The translations under genes and the position numbers were made by a program. The notes under the pieces are model-generated. The model worked only from the letters and a program-made list of their open reading frames with translations. It was not told the DNA's origin and did no database searches. Of a stretch of DNA of 64,000 nt, positions 44,367 through 56,152 are shown piece by piece. Position 1 is the stretch's first letter, and each line of letters opens with the position of its first letter. The DNA is from Capitella teleta (lineage: Eukaryota; Annelida; Polychaeta; Capitellidae), in NCBI GenBank assembly GCA_000328365.1, contig KB308552.1, forward strand, positions 6,777-70,776. The letters are read 5' to 3'.

Positions 44367-46764
44367 TTATGAAGCATGCTGCATCCATGGATAAATCAGC
44401 TGACCACGGAGAAGTTTGGAGCCAAGAGAGCGCCAGCTGTTTGATGGGGCTGCGTTCGAAGGAGAACTCGAATCCCATAACTTGGTCCAACACGCAGGAA
44501 CAAACTAAAGAGAACAATGATTGAATATCTGGTATTGATCAGTTGGCTACAACATGGTGCATAATAAAATCATGTTTTACAGATCAGCTAATATTCTTAT
44601 ATACATATACGAACAATAAAATCTCTATGCAGCATGTACCTTGAATTCAGGAACAAATAGGATTATCAAATAAGATTAAACCATGGAGTATTTTTCAAGT
44701 TGGTCTGACTCTCTTTGCCCAATGATCATATAATTAGAATTTTTATGTATATTAATGAGGACTACGATATACAAATGATATTTTGTGATCCCAAGTTACC
44801 TGCATGGCAAGGTAGAGAGGTTGCCCAGGAGCCTGCTGCAAGGCATATAAAAGGACATCATCTTGAAAGAGGCAGAGATATTGTTGAAAATCATGGTAAA
44901 AGCAAACACCATTTTTACCGGAGAGCTTATCAGGACGGGTCACTCGGAGGAAGGCAGAGTATATCGGGAGGGCATTGAAAATTTGCACAGCAAGTTGGCA
45001 TGAAGCCTGAGCCAGCAGAACCAACGATCGCAACTATAGGATTTCATTTGTGTTTAGGACATATTATGAATGTGACGCTATTATGAGACTCACAGCAGCA
45101 AAAACAGAATAGAACATCAGGGTAGTGGGCAGCAAAAAGAGCAGAATGGTGAAGAGAAGAGTGCCAACGAATAGTTGATCCACGCCGTATGAAACTGAGT
45201 CCACACGCTGTCGCAGGGAGTTCCATTTCTTGCCTCGGAATAGCCGCCACAAAGATGAAAGGCCACTGAGCTGAAGGTGGTAGAGTCTGAAGGGGGTGGG
45301 GTGCAATAATGAAACCACAGAGAAACCTGGGAGATTGATTTACCGCGCGGCATAGACGTAAAAACAGTAAATGTGCAGCGTCATCATAGAGAGCAGATCT
45401 TGCACAAGCGACAGCTGCACAGAGAGACCAAGGCAACCAGATAGAGCAATGCACCATACTGCATCGCTCCAAAATGGCCGCAGGAATTGTAGGTACCCTG
45501 CAAAAGGAGGTGTAATTAACATGTACACACCTGGATGGAATATGAGGATATTACCAGTCCAAACATAAATATGGTAGAGGAAGAATTTTCCTAAGAAATG
45601 AGCGAGCTCTGAGTTGAGTTTGAGACCAGCAGGAGCACCCATCATCCAGTGAAGGAGTTCTTGCAATTGCGAGGCTACGTTCTGTTTAAAACAAAACTTC
45701 GAGGTGCATTTCTTTTTAGGATGATCAGTCCAAACCTGAGCCCAAGTCATGGCTGATTCAGCCAGCAAGGCAGAACGCCCATCTTTGGTTAACCAGAGCA
45801 TAACAGCCACTCCGAGAATAATATCAACAATATGACGCCAAAATGCGTTCTTTAACCTGTATGAAAACATAATTAAGATATGGAATAGAGAACTGATATG
45901 AAAATCTTACTTCAGGCGAAGAATGGTGTCTCTAGTCTTGGAAAATGGTAGGCAACGGGAGGCCAGTTGTCGGATTTCAGTGTAACGATGGCTGACCTGG
46001 GCTAAGCAGGCCGGCAATGAGAGTAGGAGACGGACAAAATATCCATTGAGAGACCTAGTAAAAAGAAACAGAAATTAGACACAAGATTAAATTACGCCAG
46101 GAACATACCCAACACATCGGTGCAACAGGGAGAGGAATGTAGAGAGATTCATGAAAAACCAACAGAAGAGCCTGAGCACATGGTTTTGCAGCTGCGAGGC
46201 TAACGGCACCTGGTGGCTTACAAACTCACGCAGAGTGAGGCCTTTGGATTTGACCCACTGCAACATTTCAGAACGAGTTTCCTTGTAAACGGCAAAACTG
46301 TTGGTGATGAGCGACAAATTGCTCTTGACTTGGCTTCGGTCGGTCAGATAAACAGCATTCGCCAGGGTGTCAATATCGTAGATGACAACAACGATATCTT
46401 TGTCACACAGAGCTCCACAGCTGGAAACCTGTGGCTGAGGAGCTCCATTGACTTTCCGCAGATGAACAATTGGTAGCTGCAGATCATGTGCAAATCGTAA
46501 GCACTGGTTCACCTCCGCATTGCGTTGGATGGAGTCAACACGGTTATCCCACACACCCAGAATACATGTGCAATTCTCGTGGTTAGTTTGTTTATAGCGA
46601 GAATACAGACTGCGCCAGTGGTTGCTGCGTGGGATCTCTAACACGGAGGTGACGCACATGGCCCCTGGCGCCTTCAGGCCCAGGAGAATGCCACTGTCTC
46701 CATTCAGGCACTTGGAAGGCACAAAAACCTTGCAGATCTTGGAGGTCGCTTCATCTGCTTCCAT
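44367..46764 (-). CDS. PIGQ: PIGQ/GPI1, subunit of the GPI-GlcNAc transferase
   Basis: Subunit Q of the ER-membrane complex that adds GlcNAc to phosphatidylinositol, the first step of GPI-anchor synthesis. Exons in coding order: 46764-46109, 46054-45911, 45856-45555, 45497-45344, 45286-45094, 45033-44919, 44861-44800, 44504-44367; phases match and give 587 aa, close to human PIGQ. Conserved phrases are [101 protein letters not shown] and the C-terminal [10 protein letters not shown]. Several hydrophobic segments fit a multi-span membrane protein. The ATG at 46764 starts the first exon with no upstream acceptor nearby. It is divergent from COX19, about 1.05 kb away. Confidence 0.95.
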
Positions 46765-47815
46765 CTAAAAATAGACAAATAAAGCATTGGTGAGTTTGAT
46801 ATTAGCCAATAAATCCCATAATACGCAAATAATATATATAACATACAGAGTGGGCCAAAAGTATTCTATCTACTCCATGTTAAAAGCAAAACTTTAAATT
46901 ACGCAATTATTTTCGGTATGTATTCACTAACTTATTCAAAGGTCAAGCGCCCAGCGAGACCGAGAGACACGCCCCCTTAATGTGTCATGAATCCAAAACT
47001 CGCGTAGCAAAAATGGGCGCTGATTCAGACCTGATGGGACAACATAATCATAAGGACTAACCAGGTAACAATAATGATATGACATGAGATGTTGGCACTT
47101 TTGTGACCCTAGTGAGTAGCCTAGTCACTGGCTGTCACTGTGGCCACACAAATAACAATTAGAAGGGGACATGTTCCCAGGTCAAGTCAACACTGGTCAA
47201 GACTGTTGTGGTTCCCCATGTTACATTCGGGCATACTAGTGTTCCATTACTTTGTAGCATTAGGAAAAAATTCCACTTCTAGTCAACTTGATGCTTAAAC
47301 TTGATTTTTCATTTTCAGGTTCAATTAAAATTAAATTGTGTTACGTTCGCTTCGAAAGTTCAACTGACCCAAAATTGACAATCCCAGAATGGAATTTTAA
47401 GAACAAATGATATCTATCTTCAAAAATAAGTAACGTAGCATTAAAACAGCAATTAAGAAGCGATGGTGCATTATAACTCACGCTTTTACACTTTTTGTTT
47501 CACTTGTCTTATGATCGTGATCAATTTGGGTTGTTTATGAAGGTCGCCATGTTATATCTTGTAAACATAATAAATTTAGTTATAGATGTTATTGACACGA
47601 CAATTTTTATAGCATAAAACAAGTTTATAAAACTATTATTCATAATTTTTGTATAATATAAAGGTCATTCATTACGATATAGAAGTAAAATGATTGAGAA
47701 ACACATTTCTTTCGAGAGTAGGTCAACCTTTTTTTCAAGCAGACGATTTCAGCCGCTCAAGGATTTGACAGGAGACTCATATTTCTTGAAGAAATCGACA
47801 CTAGATAAACACATT
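46765..47815. other. divergent PIGQ/COX19 intergenic region
   Basis: This kilobase lies between the two divergent start codons, so it should hold both promoters. It contains a mariner-type end at 46844. No TATA box stands out. The COX19 frame is open upstream to 47690, but the family start is at 47816. Confidence 0.5.
46844..46910. repeat. mariner-type MITE end
   Basis: TACAGAGTGGGCCAAAAGTA followed by CTATCTACTCCATGTTAAAA matches the left end of the 41871-42526 MITE. I do not see the matching right end, so this may be a solo or truncated copy. It lies about 80 bases upstream of the PIGQ start. Confidence 0.65.
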
Positions 47816-50144
47816 ATGTCATCCTACACATTCAATCAAAAAACTATTAAAGTTAAGCCACCAGAGAAAGGGAGTTTTCCTCTTGATCATGAAGGTTCGG
47901 AACTGTGTGTCTCTTGAACCCATATTATCGCCCCCATTGTCCTTGAATTTACCTGAATTTACCTGAACCGTGGACAAGCCACGGTTTAAAAGGGCAGAGG
48001 CTTATAGCCTATCGCTGGCCCTCTCTCCGGAGGTAATTCACTAATGGTCTTCTTAAAATTCAATACAGTGTTGCATAGCGCTGCGCTGGGCGGTAAAGCA
48101 TTAAAGCTGTCAACTGGTCAACTGCTCTGTTTCAGTGTTTGAGAAGAAGAACTTTTTGAGTCCAGCCTGGAGTGCCTTTTCCTCAGTTTCAGGGCATGTC
48201 CTCTGGTTCGGTTATTGGCTCCGGCCAGGTCGAAGAAGTGACTGGGGTTCACACACTCAAGGCCTTTTATGATCTTAAATGCCTCAATCTTATCGCCGCG
48301 CCGGCGTCTCTCCTCCAGTGTTGTCAGGTGAAGCCTCCTGATCAGCTCCTTGTAGCTTAGGTCTCTGAAGCCCTGAATCATCTTTGTTGCTCGCCTCTGT
48401 ACACTCTCTAAAAGTTCAATGTCCTTCTTTAGCTAGGGGGACCATGCTTGCACCGCGTACTCTAAGTGTGGGCAGACCAACTGCATGTAGAGCTTTCTCA
48501 TTACCCTGGGGGACTTGTTATTTATGTTACGGTAGACCATACCTAATACTCTATTGGCCTTTTTTGCCGCTGTTATGCACTGTTGGCTTGGTTTTAGGTT
48601 ATTACTGATAACCACTCCTAGGTCCCTGGTACTCTCCACGCCTTTCAGGGCTAAGCCAAACATTGAGTAGGTGTGTTGAGGGTTGTTGTAACCAAAATGT
48701 ATAGTGGCACATAGGCTGATATTGCATTTTTTATTTTTTATTGGTATAATTATTTAATTTTGCACAATTTCGCGATTGTGAGATTTCGATGAATTATTAT
48801 CATCTCGGAGTTCTTCGCCACAGCCATTGTGTTTCGTTTCTGGTGTCCTCTTTCTGTGACCAGGTTTAGGAAATTTGACAGGTGATTGTAACAGTGCCGA
48901 AACAAAGGCACTTTAATCCAATCAAACTGAACCTGAACCTGAGTTGAGACTCGATTCCTCAGTCTCCACTAAGATAAGTTAACTAATGGAAACATTGCAT
49001 CTGTTTGAGAAGTTAATGCCTGGAACTTGTTACCTGATAGTATAATATACTTCTTAAGCAGATAGACACTTTCTTGAAGACACCAAATGACTATAAATAT
49101 TATATAATACTACGATATTATATATGCTTTACATGTATTATAACAGTTTTATTTATTTACATGGTGGCATTGAAGATATGGATGAATTTGGGGTCTCATG
49201 TATCAGCCAATGTATGTGGTGCGACATCCCGTAGTCATTAGTGTTCTCTTGTGAGTAGAGGCACCAGCTGTTTCTTCCCTGAGAGATACGGATGGCTGAT
49301 CGAGCGGGTGTTGGAGTTTTCCCTGGTTGTATGACCATGTGTGCCCACCACTGGAAATTTTGTCCAACTAGGTACCACATTTCGACATTGTGTGTCATGC
49401 TGTGGTTGGCATGAGAATTTTCAAGCCGTGAAATTTGAACCTGGCATGCACGACCTCTGCACGTTAGGCCACCGCGCTATAGCGACCACCTGCATTAAAT
49501 GACCACCTTAAAATTCACTCAATCACTTTGATGTGTAAGTGAGCCTGTGTTCAGCGACCACCTGTACCAGGTGACCAACAACTGGTCATTATATCAGTCC
49601 TGGTTAACACTTGACCCTGTGTATGACGATCAAGCCATTATGTTGTGGCAATGGGTTCTGGCAATTGTCAGATGAGCAATACTTCTTTTTCCAACAAACT
49701 TCTCCCATGCTAGGTTTGTGTCAAATTCATTGAAATTGATGTCACAGTCAGTGTTTGCTGAGAAAGATCGTTTAAATGCTTCATTACTTGCTGTAATTTG
49801 TGGTATATCTAATTCTGAAAAATGGTAATAACCATTGTGACAAATGATTTCTTATGTGGAAATTACTTTCCATTTTACTTTCAATTTTGTTTTTCCCCAG
49901 GTGAATGTAAAATTCCGATGATAAAATACATGAAATGCTTGCGTGACAACAAGATGTCCAACACCATATGCCGACCAGACGCGAAGGAATATTTTCAATG
50001 CAGGATGCAACAGTGGGTTGGCTGATTAGTGCATAACGTCATGCATAAATTGTTTCACATTTCAGCGGGCTGATGAAAGCGGAAGACTGGAACAAGTTGG
50101 GGTTTGCTGATCTGGACGCCAAGGAGTTCAAAGAAAAGACATGA
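47816..50144 (+). CDS. COX19: COX19, twin CX9C cytochrome c oxidase assembly factor
   Basis: Small copper-linked assembly factor of the mitochondrial intermembrane space and cytosol, needed for cytochrome c oxidase. Three exons, 47816-47894, 49901-50012 and 50066-50144, give 89 aa, the normal size. It starts MSSYTFNQKTIKVKPPEKGS and FPLDHEGECK, matching the family's PPDKGSFPLDHLGECK. The twin CX9C helices are CKIPMIKYMKC and CRPDAKEYFQC, followed by GLMKAEDWNKLGF. Intron 1 is about 2 kb and holds a LINE fragment; intron 2 is 53 bases. It is convergent with TEFM and divergent from PIGQ. The upstream ATG at 47690 is in frame but would add a non-family leader. Confidence 0.95.
47935..48715 (-). 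mobile_element. 5'-truncated CR1-like LINE in COX19 intron 1
   Basis: The minus strand encodes the C-terminal part of a LINE ORF2: STRDLGVVISNNLKPSQQC, AAKKANRVLGMVYRNINNKS and YMQLVCPHLEYAVQAWSP. One in-frame TAG (at the Tyr of the usual SPYLKKDIELLE) precedes LKKDIELLESVQRRATKMIQ, GFRDLSYKELIRRLHLTTLE and NRTRGHALKLRKR. Reverse transcriptase and endonuclease are missing, as in 5'-truncated copies. The 3' end has short tandem AGGTAAATTC units near 47945-47970. Inserted antisense to COX19. Confidence 0.85.
49430..49620. repeat. mixed SINE/pogo-like relic
   Basis: Read on the minus strand, TAGCGCGGTGGCC and GGTTCAAAT resemble tRNA A and B boxes at tRNA-like spacing, but the arms do not fold well. 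Alongside are AGCGACCACCTGCATTAAAT and a second AGCGACCACCTGTACC, typical of pogo/Tigger ends. It is a repeat relic rather than a tRNA gene. Confidence 0.4.
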
Positions 50145-51725
50145 TGATTCATCAACATGAATATTCATCATCATCTCCGTCATTGCACAAACTCATCAGT
50201 ATGCCATAAATGTTTTTTTTTTTTTATTGTCTCCTGTAGACTCATTTGTTGCTTTTATTTTGTTTTATATACAAGAGAATAGCACAAATCTACACTGTAC
50301 TATATGGCATTGTAAATTGCAGATGTAATACGCCCTTTGAAATATCGTCATGTAAACAAGCAAAAGACATGACACATAAATTGGCAGTGATTTCTTTTTT
50401 TAAGGCTGTCCAATTAAACATCAAATGGTGCCCCTCCGCTTATTCGACGTTTAAGAAGTTACTTTTAATTACCGTAAACACAAGAATCCAATGCGGGTAT
50501 TGTCGCAGTGTCGGTTCCTTTTTGTCTGCATGGCTTGTGGTCGTTCAGGGGATGTTTGGGAGTGGAATGAATGACGGGAATTGCAAGCGAAATGAATGGA
50601 ATTGAAACTCGAAGTTGATCCACGTACGCATGCATAAAATGAGAGCCCACAATGACCATCCTTGAGTTATAAATTGGCTCTACATTGTACACTAACTGAA
50701 CTAGGACTAATTTGGCTTCGTCTTTACACCCTGCTTTATTCCCAATGGCGCATGCCACTATCATATGGTGATGCAATAAATTGGTTTTCGCCGGCATCTA
50801 ATTTTCAATCATTTGTAGTATGAGATGAACTATCTTGGGAATTCACTCTTCGCTAATCCGCCTGTTTCCTTCGAAACGGAGGAGGGTGGAATAATGGGGT
50901 CTGACTATCGATATTAGAATAATATGAATCCATGACACTCCTTCAGAAGGACTTCACTTGTCTCCGGCGCTACTAAAAAGAAGCACCGGCACACACCAAT
51001 GAAAACTGATCCCTATTTTGGTACATCCATTTCACTCAATTTCAAATGACGTCACTCGGAATTCCCAAGATGGCTCACAAGGCGAGGCGAATGAAAATAA
51101 ATTTGCAGTATTTGCTGAATACGACCAGTTGACTAAATGTTACTATAAATAGCTCCCAATGAGGCACCACTGTCATCGGTGTGTGCCTGTGTCATATATA
51201 TGACCAAGGAATCAGTGAACAGGACGGGCCAATATTCATGGAATCATAACGCATAAACACGTTATGATTGTAAGAAAAGTGTTTTATAAGTGCGTTATGA
51301 AAAGTTACGTGAACTTCATTTACTAGTACGTCGTCCAGAGGTCGAGAACAGAAAAGCCGAATTACTACTATTATTATTAGTGGAGTAATAATTTACAATG
51401 CTCCATTTATTTCTCATTAAGAAGCAAGGCCTAATTATAGTCAGTCATATTGTTAAGTTAATATGCAGGTGACCTCTGCAAAATACTGGAAATGGTTCTA
51501 TAAGGCAATGTCTCTCATGTCACATTAAGGACATAATTATTTGGAGGACCTTTACCAATACATATTATGTTTTGGGTGTTATCACAAAATTAATATGTGT
51601 AGTGTCAGCAAACACATCAATTTATGCTACACAAAGTGAATCATTACAGTACTTTAAAAATAAATTCAAGGAAGATAGTTTGACCAATTTGACAAATAAA
51701 AAAAACAAATGAGCAGTTCATATTT
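50145..51725. other. COX19-TEFM convergent intergenic region
   Basis: No protein-coding gene is supported. The region is long for two convergent genes and contains promoter-like sites at 51047-51300, described separately. Confidence 0.5.
51047..51300 (+). promoter_or_regulatory. CRE, TATA box and paired TCATAACG motifs
   Basis: TGACGTCA (51047-51054) is followed by AAGATGGC (YY1-like, about 51067) and TATAAATAG (51144-51152), then three copies of the TCATAACG motif at 51244-51251, 51260-51267 and 51293-51300. The first two form an inverted repeat with arms AATCATAACG and CGTTATGATT around an 8-base loop. No long open frame follows, so a non-coding transcript or a fossil promoter is possible. 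Confidence 0.35.
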
Positions 51726-52857
51726 TTATTCTCGTTCATACTGCTGTGAGACAAGATGCAGCATGTTGTAGAAGAAAATAGTCTGCAACAAACAATATGA
51801 CATATGTTCTTGATCAAGTTTATCCTCCGCATCATAGTAAACATTCTGCAAAACTAGAGGCACTTGGAGAGAACCAGAGAGAGGTGACTTGTTCCGCATC
51901 AGATCGGACACAAGAGCCTTGGTACGGATTCTGCGGCCAGCCACCGAAATGTCAAAATAATTCTCCATGACATTGGACTTGAGTTTGAAGACCTTTTGTT
52001 GGTCATTGTTGAGATGGTTACGCATGTTCAACATGGTGACTAATGATGACTCAACACGGGCTGAGTTCATGAAAGCCATTCCAAAAGACTTCTGCGGCCT
52101 CATATATGCCTGCTCGTGTTCTAAAAGATATACATTTGACTGTGGTAGGGTCTCCATCAAATCCAAAATCTGCAAGAAATAAAGAATACCAGCCGCTCTA
52201 GTTGAGTGATAAACAACAAAACAAACCTTTTCGTATAGCACTGTGTGGTCGTACTTGACACGTATACCTTCGAGTATTTCTTGGGAATCCCATTCAACTA
52301 CTTCATAATCTTTGTTCATAAGCAGCCATGCGAGTCTTGTGTGGCTCAAATGCAATCCAAGCACTGTTTCTGGCACCTGAGATAATGAAACAATTGATTA
52401 TAAGTAACTACTCAAATCATTCCTCCTAATGTATTTATTTTAACAAACTTACTTCATTAGAATGGAAAACGGGTTGAATTAAACTCCGATCGAGAGAGTA
52501 TTCCATTGAAGACGTGACATCTTTTTGCACTTTCCTCCCCTTTAGTATGGTATGGCATATGTCTCTGGTAGATTTAGTGTTCATGAACTTCAGATGATTC
52601 AAATGCGTAACACAGGTATATGGACCTTTGTTCTCTCGTTCTGTTGTGATGGCATTCAACTGTATAAGTCCTAGAGCTGACCGAAAGCATTTGAATTTCC
52701 TGAGGGCTTCTCTCGATGAATTATTAAGCACCGAAAGCACTGCTTTCTGTTGTACATCAGTCATTCCTGCAATTTTTGTGCCAGAATCTTCTTCTGGGAC
52801 TGCTGTTGTTTCCGGGGAGCCTGTGGTACATAGCTGACGAACGGACACTGCTGAAGT
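51726..52857 (-). CDS. TEFM: TEFM, mitochondrial transcription elongation factor (5' end missing)
   Basis: Binds mitochondrial RNA polymerase and promotes elongation. Exons traced in coding order: 52857-52453, 52376-52227 and 52169-51726, all phase 0, giving 332 aa. The N-terminal part, QQKAVLSVLNNSSREALRKF and ENKGPYTCVTHLNHLKFMNT, then RDICHTILKG, matches the helix-hairpin-helix pair of TEFM. The C-terminal part (VLGLHLSHTRLAWLLMN, VEWDSQEI, SNVYLLEHEQAYMRP, LLQTIFFYNMLHL) fits the catalytically dead RuvC-like fold of the family. A first exon with a mitochondrial targeting peptide should lie upstream of 52857, but I could not place it. The stop TAA (51728-51726) lies within AATAAA (51730-51725). 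Convergent with COX19. Confidence 0.85.
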
Positions 52858-54570
52858 CTGAGAAGGAGAAAAATACAAGCGAGTGAACAAAACTAAACAT
52901 ATTGATAAAATCAATGCAAGACTGCGAGCATAAAATGATAACACACAGCAAACACAGGTGGCTCAATTAGAATCATCTCCAAAGGATTCTATAGAAAAGA
53001 TTAAATAAATTTAAATATATTCAAAAGAAGATGATTAAAATAGAAGAGTGTCATATCCAGAATCATTACAAATCTTTGACCATTATATAATCATCCTTGT
53101 CATTAATTTCCAAGACTAAATGTATCCCAGTTTTGTTCACTTGCCAAATTAACCCGGACCCCAAAATCTCATATTAGCGAGTTTGTGCAAGGGTGAAAGA
53201 CAAGAGAAGTACCTTATAACTATATATTCATGTCATAAAGCTTACTTCGCATGCTGATATCAAAGGGGAAGTCGTTATCCAACAAAATTAATTGTTTCAC
53301 GTTGAACTAACATTGAATCAACGATATAATCCATCATTGTTGTATTACTAAGCAGAAACAAACCTTATAACACATACTACGCACACGCAAAATAGTCCCT
53401 CAACATGAACGAACAAACCACATATTATTCTTACCAAATACACATATCGATTATCTCAGGTGTCTTCAGAAACTGTGATCGGCGGTCACTATTCCCATGC
53501 TAGTCCACAGCAAGAATGAAATACTACACACATAAGAAATAGTCCCTCAACACAAACGATAAGAAAACCGCATAATATTCTTCCCAAATACGATATGTGC
53601 CTGTAATGTATTGCATTTATGCAAACGGATATTTCAGGCACACTTGTGGGCTTACAGGTTGCCTATAAGCCTATAATTGAGCCGTCGCATTGTTTGCTGT
53701 GCCTTCAGCCGAGGTTTAGCGGGATGGGGGAGGGTACGATTTTATTTCGTGGTAATTGACATGGTCTGTGTCTTAGGAGTGTTTACACACCGTCGAGTGT
53801 TTTCTCTGTGGAGTATTGAGATTGTTCTCACAGGTTTTGAAGACAAGAAATTGATTAAATGGTTTTTCCACTATTCGGGTCAACTATTTGAGTTAAAACA
53901 CGAATAACGAAACTTCGGCGGCACCCCACTGTGCGCCGAATAACGAATACTTCGCCCAGCCTTAATATTCATGAGGTCAAGAGTGCACATTTTAATATTA
54001 TAATGAGCTACGCTTGAACATGGTTAGAATCGACAAGCAACTCAACATCTTCATCGAATTCCGCGCTGGCGAAATCGGATAGACCAGTGGTGCTTCGAGG
54101 TGTGTGGTCCAAGATCGAATCACGTCTTAGGTATGTCAATCTTCACTAATAACTGCATGTTTTTTCTCTTCTCTGGCAAAGCATAGAATGAAAGAGATGT
54201 GGGATAATAGTAGAGGAGAGGTGGCGGCATACACAATTTGCTAACTTTCCCCAAAAAAAACATACCCCATTTTTATCTCTATACCCCTAAAATTTATTCC
54301 GCCCTTTTTAGAGCAACCGGGATGGGGGGGGGGGGAGCTCAAACCAATTGCAGAATTTGGAGTCCGGGTTGATTCGGCAAGTGCTCCCCCAGTTTTGATT
54401 GTAAACTTGTTATGCATGCAAGATATATATCATATATGATTATGTAGAAATTTATTGTCACATGACAAGCACTGAAGTAGGCGAGACTGCCGAGACATCG
54501 TCCAAAGCACAGGGAGTCTTACCAGTGGGCGATGGATACATGGAATGCCTATGCAGCCTTCTAGACAATA
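52858..54570. other. intergenic upstream of TEFM
   Basis: Probably contains the TEFM first exon and promoter on the minus strand, but I cannot identify them. A G run of about 12 lies near 54325-54337. Other open frames resemble nothing known. Confidence 0.4.
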
Positions 54571-55578
54571 TATAATAATATCAAGGGAAGTCACTGATTT
54601 CTCAGAAGAACAATAACAAAGCCTCAGAAGCTACATTCCCCTCACGGGAGAGAGCTGAGGCTTCGGATCTGACAAGATTATAAATAAATGAACCTATAGA
54701 CACCAAAAACTCCGCACGGCAGTGACTAATTACTCATTAATTGCACAAAAATGCTTCCATTTCCAAAACGACTAGCAACGGGTACGATGGCTGCAGCATT
54801 CGACCTTCACCTTAACAAGCCGCTCAGTGATTGATCAATAATAGTCAAGCTAAGAAATGCAATTGAAATTAATCAAAGCATTCACTCGATAGAGATCAGT
54901 CCAGCAGTATGATTCTATAAATTATTCGATGCATATAACAGTATTCAGATAATTTTATAGTTCGTAATACTGGTTATAAATTCTATAGTTTAGATAGATA
55001 ACACAACATGTTGTGAGGTATATAAAATGATTCTAAACATATACACCAGAGGGCGCTGTATGTGTCGTCTGCTAATTCCCGTCAAGTCAACTTACTTAAA
55101 TGCAATGTGTCTTTCAACTCTAACTCCTTTTTCTAGCCTATTTCATGCTCAATTTGACTCTCAGAATGGCTTTTATTGTTCGAGAGACAATTACAGACAG
55201 GATGTTTCACTCTAAAGCCAATCTGTTCCAATTAAGAATGTATCCTGAGCTCTACACTTTTGCAGCTCCATTCCGGTTTTAAGGATTTTATTTCGACATT
55301 TAGCGATCGTGAGTTCGCTGCGGGCTGAAAATTTGCTGCGGTCCGACAAAATAGATGCATCGTACCCGTTGCTAGTCGTTTTGCAACTGATTGAATTTTT
55401 GGCCAATTAATTAGTAATTAGGCGTTGCCGTACGAGATTATTGGTGTCAATCGTTTCATTTATTGGTGATCTTGCGAGATCCGAAGTTTCGGCGCCCTCT
55501 TTTGAAGAGAAGATTGCTTTCGAGGCAAGCATCCTAAGATTGACAGCAATCAGTGACTTCCCTTGATATTATATATAT
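54571..55578. mobile_element. MITE with long (about 220 bp) terminal inverted repeats
   Basis: The left arm (about 54571-54800) and right arm (about 55355-55578) are imperfect inverted copies. Shared landmarks are ATCAAGGGAAGTCACTGATT, CTTCGGATCT, AATAAATGAA, GACACCAA, TAATTACT and AACGACTAGCAACGGGTACG. Outer edges are TATATAATAATATC-like, so a TA or TATA target is possible. The 550-bp centre has no coding capacity. Long arms of this kind occur in MULE and foldback-type elements; the family is uncertain. Confidence 0.7.
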
Positions 55579-56152
55579 AGACAGAAAGCATTCACTGCAT
55601 TGAGTTTTGTCCATATCTGCTCGCTCACTGGTAAGACCCCCTGTGGTCCAAAGTCAAGTGAAAGTCTCATGGAAAGCATCTCTGGTCCAAACCATTCTAC
55701 GATTCTGACGTCATGGTGCAAGTTGAAGTTGAAAGAAAAACAGGCCCTAGATATGTAACATAAATGATAAATAAATATAGTAAAAAAACCTTATAAAATT
55801 ATCGTAATCATCATGTGAAGGGCTACGTATTATCGCTCACACGTTGCACACAAACGCATTTTTCTGGGGATTAGGCAGCAGGTGTGAAAATACCTGTAAG
55901 GAATTGAAAGATATCCGTTGGATATAACATCGGAATAATCGAATTGGATATGCCATGACAGTAACTGAAAATAATCAAATATTCAAATACTAGTTTATCC
56001 TTGAGAAACTAGCGATGAGATCGTCCGCATGAAAACGAAACGGACGTGATGCTTGATTTTCGTGATTTGAGAATCTCGACAAAAATCAAAGCTTTTATTC
56101 GTTTCCATTTTTCATTTATTTCTGTTTTGTGGACATACACGTACCACTCAGA

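Noticed and set aside
49440-49510. Possible tRNA gene on the minus strand
   Set aside because: A- and B-box-like words are present, but the acceptor and T stems do not pair, and pogo-like repeats adjoin it.
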